A stretch of 64,000 nucleotides of DNA from Nymphaea colorata. Taxonomy: Eukaryota; Streptophyta; Magnoliopsida; Nymphaeales; Nymphaeaceae. The DNA lies in contig NC_045145.1 in assembly GCF_008831285.2 (NCBI RefSeq), positions 14,338,040-14,402,039 of the forward strand. The letters are read 5' to 3'. Both the position numbers and the translations under genes were made by a program. The notes below the pieces were generated by a model. The model worked only from the letters and a program-made list of their open reading frames with translations. It had not been told where the DNA came from and did no database searches. Every line of letters starts with the position of its first letter. The stretch's first letter is position 1. This document shows positions 51,901 to 64,000 of this stretch, one piece after another.

Positions 51901-54900
51901 CTGGTTAGGCATCTCCGATGCTTCTCTCTGATGAAGAGCTTCACATTGAAACCTTGTAGACATAAATAAGGTTCCCAAATCATGAACATTTCCTTATCTG
52001 GAAAGTCTAAATTGAAGGTTGGTCATTCTCCAGGGAAAATTTTTTATACCTTTTGTGGTAAGGATGTCAATCTTGGAAGTGAATGAAGGGAGAGGATGTG
52101 GGGAAGAAATGACTGGAATGCAACTCTCTTTGGGTATGTAATAATTTCATTTTCAGGAGAAAGGAAGTAGGGAAGAACATTTTGAGGTGATGAAATATGA
52201 TGAGAGGTGGTATTCACAATGATGACTGGGATCCCAGAGCTTGTCAGTAGTTCATACTGAGTGACTTGTTATGGGAGCTAGGGGCAGTCTTCTTTGAAGT
52301 CTTTTGAAAAAAGGCAGAATATGCAACTGTTCAGGATGTTTCTTAGGATTTAAACACAGCAACTGGACTGTAGTTGGAAGATGTTGGAGCAGTTCTCCTC
52401 TGTTGTTAAAACTAGTTGATGTAACTATTTCATCATGTAGGAAAATGCTTTTTTGCAAACGTCGAACAGCAGAGTTGTCTTGATCCTGGCTTCAACATAC
52501 ATAAAATACAAGCTGAACTTTTTGGCTTGAAAACCTTAATTTTCAAAAGCCTCATGGATTAGGGCCTTGGAGGCTTTTGTTAGTATATTATGCAAGTATC
52601 TGGCTTTTTGTTAGAAGTCATGGCCTGACAGTTCCTGGGACAAAGTCTCGTGTGCTGCATTTTAGCTCTATGTTGGCTGTTTGTGTTCTATATGTGCAAT
52701 TTTCTTGGCAGGTTTTCCTGTAGTCTATTTTGCTGTCCTCTTGAAACCATGCTTTTAAAATGACAACCACACGCCATCTCGTGTTTGTTTTCTTTCAGGG
52801 ACGAATGAACCTGTCTTGTCATTTTATCTCAATGGCAATCTTGGGCGGTGCATCATCCTCCGTTGAGAACTGCGTTAGTTTATCAAAGAATAACATTTTC
52901 CTTGCTTTCCACCGTTGGTCTGTCGTCTTGCTTTTTGGTATCACCTTCCTTCTTTTCTTGAGATTTTTGTATAGACTATAGATAGTGGTGCCTTCAAAAG
53001 GTGATGCTGCCTTGCTTTAAATTAGAATCTTTAGCCATTGAAGAGCGTTCCATGAAGCTGTGAAAAAAAATGGCGGTTCTGTGTGCCCCTAACTTTCAAG
53101 CTTTTATTGGTTTTGTCCTTTATTTGATGATTTGAATTCTATTCCATGCTCTCACGAGTTATAACTTATAATCATGGAATAAGGTGAAGTGAACCTGGCT
53201 GCCTCAATCATTTCATAAGGACTTGAACTTGAATTCTAAGGCATGTTAAACAGCTCTCATGAAAGCAATACAGATTACACGGAGACTCTTGATATCTCAG
53301 CTGCTCTTTCTTTTTGCAGCCGCTCTATAACAAAGCTACTTTTGAGAGACGGGTTTTGCAACTGTTTGTGATTCACAATTTCTGATATTTGGAGGCAGTG
53401 TTAAACAGTGAATTGTATTTTGTTGCTTTTCCAGTATTCAAAATAGAGAGAGAGAGAAAACAAACTCCTGGCCATGACGACTGTAGAGGGTATAATCGGG
53501 TAACTGAAAATAGCTCGTGATCTACATTAGTTGCTGATATGATCGGCCCTGTAGCGTGAGACGCTATGGTACTTGCACGTTCTTTGCTGTTTTGCGTTCC
53601 TTGCAAGGCTATATATATATATGTATATTAGAGAGTGTGTGTGTGTGTGTGTGTGGTTGGTTCGTGGATTCCCGAGCCACGGGCTTGCTAAGATCGTGGT
53701 GAACATTTCGAATGTTAATACGTTTGAACATCTTTAAGGTTTTGCTGTATAATTTTCCAAAAGTTTATGTTGTAATTCGTGACGCTGACACCTATTTTAA
53801 CATTGGAGATATTGCATGAAGATCAAAAGTTTCTTCGTGAACCTGCATTATATTGAAGTAGATTGTTGGAAATGTGGGATCACGCCCAATCACGAAAGAG
53901 GCAAATATCTTCGAGCCCTTCGGTCTTCTTGTCGTTAGCAATTGCTGTTCACTCGTCAGCTATACCTCACGTGGCTGGTCTATTATTTTTCAGTTCAGGG
54001 TTATTGCATTTTGGCTTTTCTAGGGGGGGTCCCTCCCACCAAGGCTTATAATGAAGATATTGTGGGGCGAACAGAGCGACATGGACCACGTGTTGAAGCT
54101 TGAACCGTAGTCTTCACTTTTGTCACCTTTCGGATTCCCCCCCCCCCCCCACACCAACTCACCACCTGCAGTGGTATTGCAGAATTCTGCATTTTTTTAG
54201 CCATGATTAGGTGGTAACATTAGCCTAAGTCCTCGTATACCAGCCAATCCTTTCTCTTCGATTGGGAGGTCGGAGTTGGCCCACTCTCGGCCAGATACGC
54301 CGCTGGAGTTAAACCTCTCAACTCCAGAGACATTGCGTAGGGCGTGAGAGTTCTTGTCAGGAGTCCCAGTTCACCTTCCATAAAATTAACCAGCAATTTT
54401 AATTGCCTTGGTTAAAGTACACCTTTCATAAAATTAAAGCTAAATTCATAAAATTGAATCTAAAAGAGGAAATTTCCAGGCCAAATTCTTCAATATGGGC
54501 ACGAGGACCCTTATTTGGTGGTTTCACTAAAAATAAGACCATATCAAAAGGACTAAAAACATGGAAGCCGTAACGACTATGCCCAGAAGGTAAGTCCCAA
54601 CATTCACTCATATACTTTTTGTACAATAATAGAACGATAATACTAATAAGCTTTTCTTTTCGAGAAGAAAGGTACGCTAAACCGCTCATCATAGGCTTGA
54701 ATAGATACGAATAATTATCTTAGGCTTGAATAGATGAATAATTAACACCGACACACTCTTCGCGATCCCCGCTGCTGCACGGGTGCTCTGAGTACCGACA
54801 CGCCTGAAAGTCTTCTACGGAAGGACATGACGAGGAGTAGAGCCCAGAAGTGAAAGGCTTAAATCTCGCAGCGTCGCTTTATTAGAGAGCGAGAGAGAGA

Positions 54901-57900
54901 GAGGTATTGGTGCCTTCCCTTTTATATATATATATATATATATAATCCATGGATGGACGGTAAGATTGCGCAGACAGTGAGCAAAGAATCTGAAACTGAG
55001 ATTACATTGTTCGGCCCCATGATTTGTCTTTTCGGGATACATGCACCACAGCCTGTCCAATACACGTTTCTTTCAAATCAATAGCTACCCATCAAAGGCA
55101 GCCCCTGCTGCACTACGCTTTTATCACCGTCGTCCCCCACTTCACTCCAATGACCGTCAGTTAATGGCCGGACACACCTACCCTTCCTGTGCCAACAAGT
55201 GGTGCCTCCGAATTCTTGGCCGAGTCGATGGAGAAATAAATTATTCAGAACACAACTAGTCATATGATGAATCACCTGAGGAAGTGATTTGGTTGGAAAT
55301 GTACATCATTTTTGTTCAAAGTACCTATCAGAAACTGAAAAAGATGGGATGCTGGATCGCATTTGCAAGCGTGCTTTGCTAGGTAAAAATATTGTGCTGG
55401 TGATTGATAAAGCAGTTGAGCTCTATGATCGCTCATATGTAATATATGTCAAATTACCGAATCATTTGAACTCACTGTAGAAGCTGATGCCAAGAAGGAT
55501 TCCCACCATATAAATTTGATTATAAACTGTCTCATCAACATGATCATAAGTTCGTAATGGAGCCCTACTTTTGAAAAAATGAATAATAATAACTCGAGAT
55601 TAGTTTTGAAAAAAATCATTTTGTGGGTGAAACTTGGAGATATATCAATCGAGTCCACTCTCGACCATGTTTGGTTTTTGAAGTTTTTGAAACCAACTGT
55701 CAAAAATGACTCAAATCCGAAAGAATGTTTGTGCTACCTGTTCACTCTCTTATGTTCATACCACACCACTGTTCCAGCTCCCCATTGAAACGACGCGTGG
55801 ACTATGACCAATACATCCTCCTTCAAATAGTGGCGTCATACGGAACTTTTATTATTATAAAAATTATTTGATTGAACCCTTTTCGTAAAGCGATTCACCT
55901 TTGGTTCTGATACTGACAATACTGAGCTCACTTATGAAAAAGTGCCATGACAGCACCACTCTGTTTGGAAAAGAAAACTTCGAGGCTTTGGTGTAAATTT
56001 AAGATTTCGAAGGTTGTGATAGCTGCTTTTTTTACGAGCCTTTGGTATTTTTTTTTTTTTTTTCTGAGACATGTTCAAAGCCAACCAACCAAACAAGCTC
56101 CATCCTCGCAGTATTTTTCTCACTATTGTCATAGTGGCCTAAATAGTAAACAGTCCATTGTTAGTTAGGATTAGTCCCAAATTCGCAACTGAACGATCAA
56201 TTCATCGGATCCAAGTTTGCTCCTACTCAACAACGACTTTTTCTATTAGGTTCGATCCAGCTCCTCTTATTCGTATAGCTTTCCACAGATTCCATTTCTC
56301 AAAAAAAAAAAAAAAAAAAACACTTTCACTGACAAATATTTAAATCTGAAGATGACCAATGCGATAAAACGTTCATCTTTTGACCTCCCCACCGTTACCT
56401 TTTTGCAATTGGAAATATTCCCAGCAGAATGGCCACTTAGAGAGAGAGAGAGAGAGAAGAGCAGAAATGATTCTTCAACACCAAAACTAGGGGCTCCAAG
56501 GAGAGAAAGGTGTTAATTTGAGTGCGAGAGACGGGGGCTGAGAGTTCACGTGAGCCTGCCACAAATTCAGGGATCTTAATGGTTCGGACCTACCCTTTAC
56601 TGAGTCCCTACTCACCAGATCCCATCGAGCCAGCATCTGTTTACAATTCACGTTTGGCTTTTCTTTCACAAAATCAAACAGTCTTACTAACATAACATAA
56701 CTGTGCCGGGCACATGAATGCAAAACCTTAAGCAACGCTTACATCTCCTTAAAAAACTGATCTTACTTTCTGTTTCATATCCAATCCAAACTCAAATTAG
56801 TATTTCAGCAAACCCTAACCACCGCCATTACCTCCCACGGCCCAACGACACACTTAAGTTCCGGTACATTTGTCCAACGGAGACATTCCCCACCTCTAGT
56901 CAGATTCAAATAATTACGGGCCTGACATAGTCTTGTAGGAGTTCTCAGAGTTTGGAGTTTTCCCAGGCTGCCAGACTTGTCCACCACCACCAGACCGTCT
57001 CTGATGGGCCCGGTTAGTTAGCCAGCCATGACATTTATTGGGCGCTATCACTCAGGCTTAGATACAAAGCCTTGAGCTCTCAGGTATTTCTCTGTGGCAC
57101 AAAATGCTTAACTAATTAATTTAACAACTCGGTCCACTTTCACATCAAACTCGGATCCTGTTCGTCGAATCTCAATATGCCCCTACCCGATTCTCTTTTT
57201 TCTTGAATATAATTAGGATTGAATATGATTAGGAATAGGACAACCAATCACTTAACAATTTTTTTTTTTTTTGTAAGTCTCCTAAAATTGTACATAGTTT
57301 TCAATAAATATTATACTTTTCAATATTAAATCCACATTCTCTTAAGCACACTTATATGCGTAAAGAACGTTGAATTGACTTTCTTTAATGCTACTGTAAC
57401 AACTTGACCCACTTCTACACTCGATTCGAACCCTTTGTTCAACGGATACCAATTCACCCTCCTACCAATTTTGGTTCTTTGCATTAAAAAAAAAAAAAAA
57501 CCAAATAAGTCTTTAAGATTCTTTATAATTTTAGTTATGAGACTAAACATTTCAAAAATACAGTGTTACGATTAATGGTTTTATAAAAACTGAGCAGAGT
57601 CTCGGAATGTACGGCTTGTTATCGGAGGCCGTGGCTGATATGGTCGAGACGCTTCTGGCATGTCAACGGAGAAGAGTGGAAACAAAATAGGTGACTACAA
57701 TCAATCATATTGTCTCTACATGCATCTTTCCAAACTTCTCTTCCACTTCCACTCTCGAGGATGCCACAAAAAGTTTTGGCATATGCTGACGCCTTGTCCC
57801 AGACGGGCGTTATCAGATAAGGTGTCGTGGACATCTCGTTCACACCTCCTAAACAAACAAACCCTAGGTAGGTAAACCCCAACCACAATATATGGCTTGT

Positions 57901-60900
57901 AGAATGAACAGACGAGAAAGCCTTTTAACAGGAAAGACTCTTCATTGCTTCGTTAGTTTTAGAGCCGAGATGAATGCCCAACCATACCTTTTTTTAAACC
58001 GGACCACCCAAGAAGAGAACGCCTTGATGAGAAATCATGAGTCCAGAAACGAACATATAACTTCGGTAAGTACGTGAATCATTACTTTACCATCAAGATG
58101 AGACTGCAAGAAAGATTGCCTTTTCTTATATTTGTGTAACTTAGCTAAGAAAACCACCATGTTGATTTCTTTTAAAAAAATGCGATTTTCATGGATGGAA
58201 GCGAGTGAATCAAAGGGGACTCAAAAGCAGAGGGCCTTTTCTTTGGGATCCTCGATTTGAATGTTGCCGGAAAATTCGATGCTCTGTCACCTGAACGGCG
58301 TCAGGACAGAGGATGACAAACAAAAAGTCACATGAGAATCTGAAAAAGCGTTTGAAGTTCAAATGAGTAGCCATACCAAGCAAGTTGCAATAACACCCCT
58401 CTCTCTCTCTCTCTCTCTCTCTTTCTCAAAAGAAGGCAGTAAATGGTGGGCATGTGGCCAACGGCGCAGTTGCTATCCCTAGTTCCTCCCATCAGGACAG
58501 GTTCCTGCGATCCCGTCCATGTATACCTAAAGATGGACGGCAACCGACCGCCATGCACAGAGAGAGCTCGCTCCTCCTTCGCCGGAGGCCCATTAATTGT
58601 ATTCCCTCAGTTGTACCATCTGTGGCGGTGAAAACTTTTGTACTGCAAAGATCATCGTGCATGATGCAATGAGCGTAGATGGGCTCGTTGTCAGCTTTAA
58701 GCGACCTCGGCAAATTCTATAAAATTTTGGGAGAAGATACTCAACTTTAGAGGAGTACTATCTATGTAAGTGCTTTAATTACTGGTATAAATGAGGTCAA
58801 ATGAAAAAAAATCAAGTTCAGTGTGTTCTATAGAGTTTATATGAATTTTTCTTAATCCAATCTGGTGGCATTTATATAAAGTCCAGTTCTAAGTTGGAAT
58901 CGACTTTTTTTGGATTTTGACTCTAACATGTACGAGTAATTGTTTTCCAGACTTGGGTCAGATTATTAAAGTTTTTGTCAATCCCAAGGAAGGTAGATAG
59001 ATGATTTGAGTAGATAATTTGCTATTAAGACACTTATTCTCATATAACAATAGCGTGAGCAAACATTAGACTAAGTGTTCTTCACACCCAGTCTTAGACA
59101 ACACTTTTTAGATGGAATGTCGGTGACACCTTATATATAACCTCCAAACAACCCCTTAAGTTTGTACTTGAATGCATAAATGTGATTTTTTTTTTTCATT
59201 TTTATTAAGGACTTCAAGACTTTTCTTCCATGCTATAAAGCGCCCCTTTGTTGAAATGAATGCCTTCCTGCAAAAAGTTTCAATTAAATCACTACTTAAG
59301 AAAAAGCAATCCCAGGTTAGGTACATAAATAAATTGCCCAATAATAAATCGATCCACATGATCCAATTTAATTAAAACCACACCATTATCATAATGCATC
59401 CCTTTCTTACCTCTAGGGTTTAGGGCTGCGTCTATGGGTGGAATAGGGATGGCGAAGTTCACGCCCTCCACATTGGCTCATAATTAAACCTATTGTTCGC
59501 TGAAATGAACTGATAATTCGACTCTTAGCCATTTGCTAGCTTGACGAGTTACGGTATATAATATATGGCCTTTGGATCTTTTTTTTTTTTTAATATTTCT
59601 TAAGGGGGTGTTTGATGGATGTGGATTCTTCTGGAGACGAGGGATACAGATCATAGTTTTTTCAGTTTTGTTCATGCTCCATTGCATGCTGTAAGAATGT
59701 GCAAGCTCTTGAGGGCGAGAGCGGAGAGCGAGAATTCTTGTATACCGAAACCTGTTAGATAAGTTGAGCTCCGACGTTTATATCTGCAGACGAAAATTTT
59801 GTCCGACAAGGCTTCATTTTCATTATGCTCTCAAAAGCAACAGCAACAGCAGCAGTAGGGACGACCACTGCCACGGTGCATGCAAGAGCTCCACCACTGC
59901 ATCTCCAGCAGTGAAAGAGCTCCACCACCGCCATCTCCATCAGCCATGTCCCCTGCAAGGTGGCCTCTCTCTCTTTCTCTCGTTAGTCGATCAATGGCCT
60001 CTCAGACAAAGTACCTATGGTTTCTCTCAGTCAATAAAGAGCGGTTCCGGGAAATCTCCGGCCATCGACGGCGGCTGGTTTGTTCAGCCAGCAGCTACCG
60101 AAAAAGAGTCCCAAAACCCTCGCACCCCCCACCCATCTCCTCTTCTCCATTTGATTGATGTTTCAGTATATTACCTTTGCTTAACAATATTTTCAGTTTC
60201 AAACGTTGTAGGCTGTTTTATATCAATCTCCAGTGACTTGGACATTTGTGTATGCACATTCATCAGCATCCGATATTAATTATTTTTTTAAGTGCATGTT
60301 ATGGTGTTGTAAATCTTAGCAGCTTTGTGATTTTATGTAATGGTGTAGGCGAACATTATTTGACAGTTTGGAGATTTGGTTTTACTGTAATGGGCTTAAC
60401 AGTTTTAATGGCAGCCTTCCGATTCTTATTATCAAAAAATCATCATTGACTATTTCTTTGTAGTTTTCATCCATGAACAGAACCACTGTGTGAACATCAA
60501 ACACCACCTAAACCATCGAACTTCATAACAGTTGGAACATGATGTGAATGTTTATTGAATCTACCTCAAACATTAACTTAACTGAATGTTTCTATACGAA
60601 AATAAAGAAATTTTGTGAATGTGGCGCTGCCACTGCATGCGACCATCACGCACGCACAGTGTGTGAATCAAACACGCATTCTTTTATACTGAGTTTAACA
60701 ATTTTTTTCTTTTTAAATGAACCGCATGTTGAGTGGGCTCCACGTCTCGTGGACCAAGCATCTGGAGTTTTAAAGATAAGAATTTCGTTGCTCTCTCTCA
60801 AATTCAGGTAAGTCCAGACAGTGCATTCAATGGCGGTGGGGAGTGGGAAATCGGCACCACACCCTCGCTCAGGGAAGGCGGGTGGGCTCATTGCCACTCC

Positions 60901-63613
60901 TGCCTGTCAGATTCCTTTCCTTTTGACCGCAAGAGTTAAACCCCACCTTGGCGATTCACTCTACCCTATCAGACTCGGCTGAAGCGAATCGATTCGATTC
61001 CGTGGCCGATTCAACTTTTAATTATTAAGCTCTTTTTTAAATTTTAAATACTTCATATATGTTTTTCTATATATTTTTAAAAAACAAATCTTCGAATATT
61101 TTTTGCCCGACATCCGTGAACGAACGGACTGATTTACCGAATGAATTGGCAGATCTGCCAATTTGGTTCGCTTTTTCCAATCATGTACAAAAAATGTGAT
61201 ATTTTTTCGGTAACATATATCTATGTAAAGGCACCAAATTCCGTTGGCGCCGTTCACGTGATTTGGTTGTGGCCCGTATCACGTTCTTAAAATACATGTA
61301 ATTTTTTTAACCTTTTCAAAGCAACCAAGTGGTCGGTTATCTATCTTGCGCAGTATTATTGCTTAATTCAATATTTTTTGAACAGTAAACTGAGAAATTT
61401 CTCAATTTGCGCAATGAGCGTCTTTCAGTGAAACTCGGAGTATGACCCGGTTCCCCTGTACCGGTTTCCAGCCTCTTCGGACTCGTGGTGGTTCCTGATA
61501 AAAAAAGGTTCCGGGCCCGTCAGGGGATTCGACTGACTCCGATTAATCCGGATCCCACCAAGAGAAGAGATGGAACACCCCACCAATCCATGGATGCCTC
61601 TTTGCAAAAGAGGAACATAAATTTCTCAATGAAAGAAGCGCGAAAGTGAAACACGAGACATTAAATAAGCATACCATCATCTTCGGACTAAGACAAAGAG
61701 AAAAGCAAAAGCCCTAAAACTCATCAATACGGAAGCTCTCCCTTTCGTTTTTTTGGAATTTCTGTCCGGCTCGTTCAGGCGTGACGAGAGAGAGGCGGTC
61801 ACGTCACGCTTTGCCCAGCCGAGCCGTCCATCGCGGAAACCGACGGCTGGGATGGAAGGAAAGGGCAGGGCAACCGGTAAGACGCAGTAACAACGTAATA
61901 AGGAATCGTGGGAGGGGGAGAAAAAGGACGACCGAATCGGGTTAATGGGCCTGAGGACCGACTGACTCCTCACATGGCCTCCCGTACTGTCCCATGAAGG
62001 ACACGTGTCGGTTCTCGAAAAGGACCAAAACAGCAAAACAAAATGATTTAACACAAGAAAAAAAAAACTTTGTCCCTGCCCTTGAGATGCTTCTTTTTTT
62101 CCCACCTCATTTGCTTTTAACCCACCACGTCTGTATGGGGTGAGCCCCGTGTACGTATTCCATGCGCTCTTCCCTTTTCACTTATACATAATAATATAAA
62201 GGTTTGCTTACCCCTGAAAGCATTATTACTTTCCACATTCGCTTTATTCTGCAGATTTGTATGATGCTGCTGTGTTCTATATGTTCATATATTTTGCAAC
62301 CATTTCGCGTAATCATATGAGAAGTTTGTTGTTAGCGATCCGTTTTGTCCATAAGGCGGAGGGATCAGCAAGTACAAACAAGTCCGATCTCTGTAGATTT
62401 ATCATCAGCTGGTCAGATGCACGTCGGCACATGCAAAGCTGAACTCGGCTTATCAGACAAAAATTTATTCCTGGCGCCCGAGAAAAAAAGGTGGGAGAAA
62501 ATAATGTGAAACTGTTTGTTGGCACCTGTGGGGTTAAGATTCTGATAGTTAAGGGACATTATGAGCTGGTATCAGCTTTTTATTGTTTTTAATTTTCTTT
62601 TTCAAAACTTTATTCTTCTGGTTTTTTTTTGTATTTTTTAAATGTGTTTTAAAAAATACATATATTTTTAGTCCATTCACAATCCATTTAGCCGAATCAC
62701 ACTTGTTCATTCGTTTGAGAGAGCAATTTTTGCAAAAGCCAACTGCCACTGTATTAACAAAATCGACGGACATCAGGATTGAAACCCCATTCGATTAGCT
62801 GATGCAGATGGATTCCGGGTATCGTTTCCTACAATGATTCGCCTTCTATTCATCCATTAATAACATTGATTTGGAGGAGGACTGACTTCCTGCCATTGTT
62901 GGAGTTGGAGACTTGGAGGTGAGAAGCAAGGTGCGGATTGTCTTTTAAGGTTCGGTCGTTGAGGAGAGATGGGTAATTTTCTTATTCAGTTGCGAACACA
63001 TCAAACTAAACTTTTAGTTTTGGGGATTCTGTTCTTCGCATGCTTTTCCCATGATTCTATCCCCCGGTTTTACTTTGAGATTTTCTGTTTCCACACACAC
63101 GCACACACATGTGTGTCTGCGTGTGTTTGTGTGAACCAGTTTCATTATATATATACACTGGATACCTATTTACGTGTGTGTGTAGAAAAGAAAAATCTCA
63201 AAGTAAAACTGCGGATATATATATATATATGTGGCATTTTTTCGTGAAATTTCACCCCTTCTTCCGAGCCAGAGAACCCAGCTGTGTTCGGATTTTGTAA
63301 TACCACAAAAGTATCTGTTTTTTTGTTGTTCCTTCCTCTCGCCCTATCCCCATTTCCCTTTGAGCAGTAGTTTCTTTTTTATCTCTTCCTCGTCAAATTC
63401 TTCGCATCCCTATCTGCTCTCTCTCTCTCTCTCTCTACTGAAGGAGATACACCTACTGATCAAAAGGAAGAAGGGAATAAATATCTTTGAATTTCCCTAG
63501 AGTGGAAGAAAATCCACCTTCTTTATCTTGCAATCTTCTTTTGTTTTTGTTGCTCCCTTTTCCTCCACCTTCTCCTTTCTGGGGTTTTTGGGTGTTGATC
63601 TGTTTCACATACA

Positions 63614-63645
<32 letters not shown>

Positions 63646-63656
63646 AGGAAAGAGAG
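48913..63656. other. Long region without a supported gene
   Basis: About 48913-53600 is T-rich on the plus strand, like a plant intron or long 3' UTR, and may belong to PTPA. Repeats: a pyrimidine-rich run at 50700-50735, (TA)n/(TG)n at 53612-53655, C-run at 54138-54150, GA at 54886-54902, (TA)n at 54923-54944, poly-A at 56299-56319, GA at 56437-56457, (CT)n at 58387-58420. A perfect 8-bp hairpin stem (CTGGAGTT/AACTCCAG) is at 54303-54327. 57120-57300 and 57396-57540 look like two diverged copies of one segment. Open frames at 59764-60279 and 61677-62105 are unrecognised. 62900-63656 is the leader region of the F-box gene. Confidence 0.5.
63609..63656. repeat. (AC)n-(GA)n microsatellite before the F-box start codon
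   Basis: An AC run (63609-63631) passes into a GA-rich run that ends next to the ATG at 63657. It is the end of the 5' UTR. Confidence 0.92.
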
Positions 63657-63972
63657 ATGGATGGCGGTGGTGAACCAGGGGGGTTAGATGCTGGGAGGAG
63701 CTCCTTCCTGACGCGCTTGGGCTGATCTTCAGGAAGCTGCCTCTGCAGGAGACGCTGACGGTGGTGCCGCGGGTATGCAGATCATGGAGGAAGGTCGTTG
63801 CTGGTCCCTACTGTTGGCAGGAGATCGACATAGAAGAATGGTGCATGCACTGCAAACAGGACCAAATGCACAGGATGCTTCAATTGCTCCTCGGCCGGAG
63901 CTCCGGCTCGCTTCGGAAGCTCGCCGTCTATGCCGTCCCGGATGATGCTATCTTCTCTTTCATTGCAGACCA
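63657..63972 (+). CDS. FBW2: F-box protein, FBW2-like, first exon with apparent frameshift
   Basis: FBW2-type F-box proteins are substrate receptors of SCF ubiquitin ligases; Arabidopsis FBW2 promotes turnover of ARGONAUTE1. The exon shows the F-box CWEELLPDALGLIFRKLPLQ, then VVPRVCRSWRKVVAGPYCWQ, EIDIEEWCMHCKQ, LRKLAVYAVPDDAIFSFIAD, and ends at a strong donor (CCA/GTGAGT at 63973). The good start MDGGGEPGG after the GA tract is in a different frame from the F-box. The switch falls at a run of six G (63678-63683); one more G would join MDGGGEPGG to the expected RCWEELLP. The F-box frame has a stop just upstream and no ATG before residue 18 of the box. Either the base is missing through a homopolymer error in the assembly, or this allele is broken. 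Downstream exons lie outside the window. Confidence 0.8.
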
Positions 63973-64000
63973 GTGAGTCCATCTCCGTCATCTTCCTCTC

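Overview
The window is nuclear DNA of a flowering plant. The evidence is short GT-AG introns, a plant-type medium-chain alcohol dehydrogenase array, non-epsilon 14-3-3 genes with the four-exon plan, a VQ-motif protein, a plant cysteine oxidase, a nine-exon SnRK2 kinase, PTPA and an FBW2-type F-box exon. The species cannot be told from sequence alone. GA/CT, CA/TG and TA microsatellites are very frequent, the 14-3-3 and PTPA coding exons are GC-rich, and intergenic DNA is AT-rich.

Layout. (1) 1-13964, minus strand: a head-to-tail array of three alcohol-dehydrogenase-like genes. Copy A is cut by the left edge, so only its first four exons are present. Copy B is complete in outline but has two 1-base deletions, a lost stop codon and a missing promoter segment, so it is called a pseudogene. 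Copy C is an intact ten-exon gene for 385 residues. The DNA upstream of the copies is partly shared: A resembles C near the gene and B further out. (2) 16911-22390, plus strand: two tandem 14-3-3 genes with identical intron positions. The first is conventional (253 residues); the second is strongly diverged (256 residues). (3) 26635-27339, minus strand: an intronless VQ-motif gene of the HAIKU1/VQ9 type. (4) 33411-34940, plus strand: a five-exon plant cysteine oxidase (238 residues) with all three iron-binding histidines. (5) 41481-43882, plus strand: a nine-exon SnRK2 kinase (337 residues), closest to subclass II. (6) 47716-48912, plus strand: PTPA, an activator of protein phosphatase 2A. It has an overlapping upstream ORF, and its last intron may be very long. 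(7) 63657 to the right edge, plus strand: the first exon of an FBW2-like F-box gene, with an apparent frameshift in a run of six G.

The long stretches between genes hold microsatellites, three short inverted-repeat elements that look like MITEs, one tandem repeat, low-complexity dispersed repeats and a few open frames I do not recognise. I see no reverse transcriptase, integrase or transposase frame, no certain LTR element, no rRNA or tRNA gene and no CRISPR array.

Nothing here is a convincing new multi-gene system; the genes are ordinary single loci and tandem duplicates. The most useful observations are the decay path of ADH copy B, the diverged 14-3-3 paralog, the two possible PTPA transcript features (overlapping upstream ORF and hidden terminal intron), and the probable 1-base error or lesion in the F-box exon.
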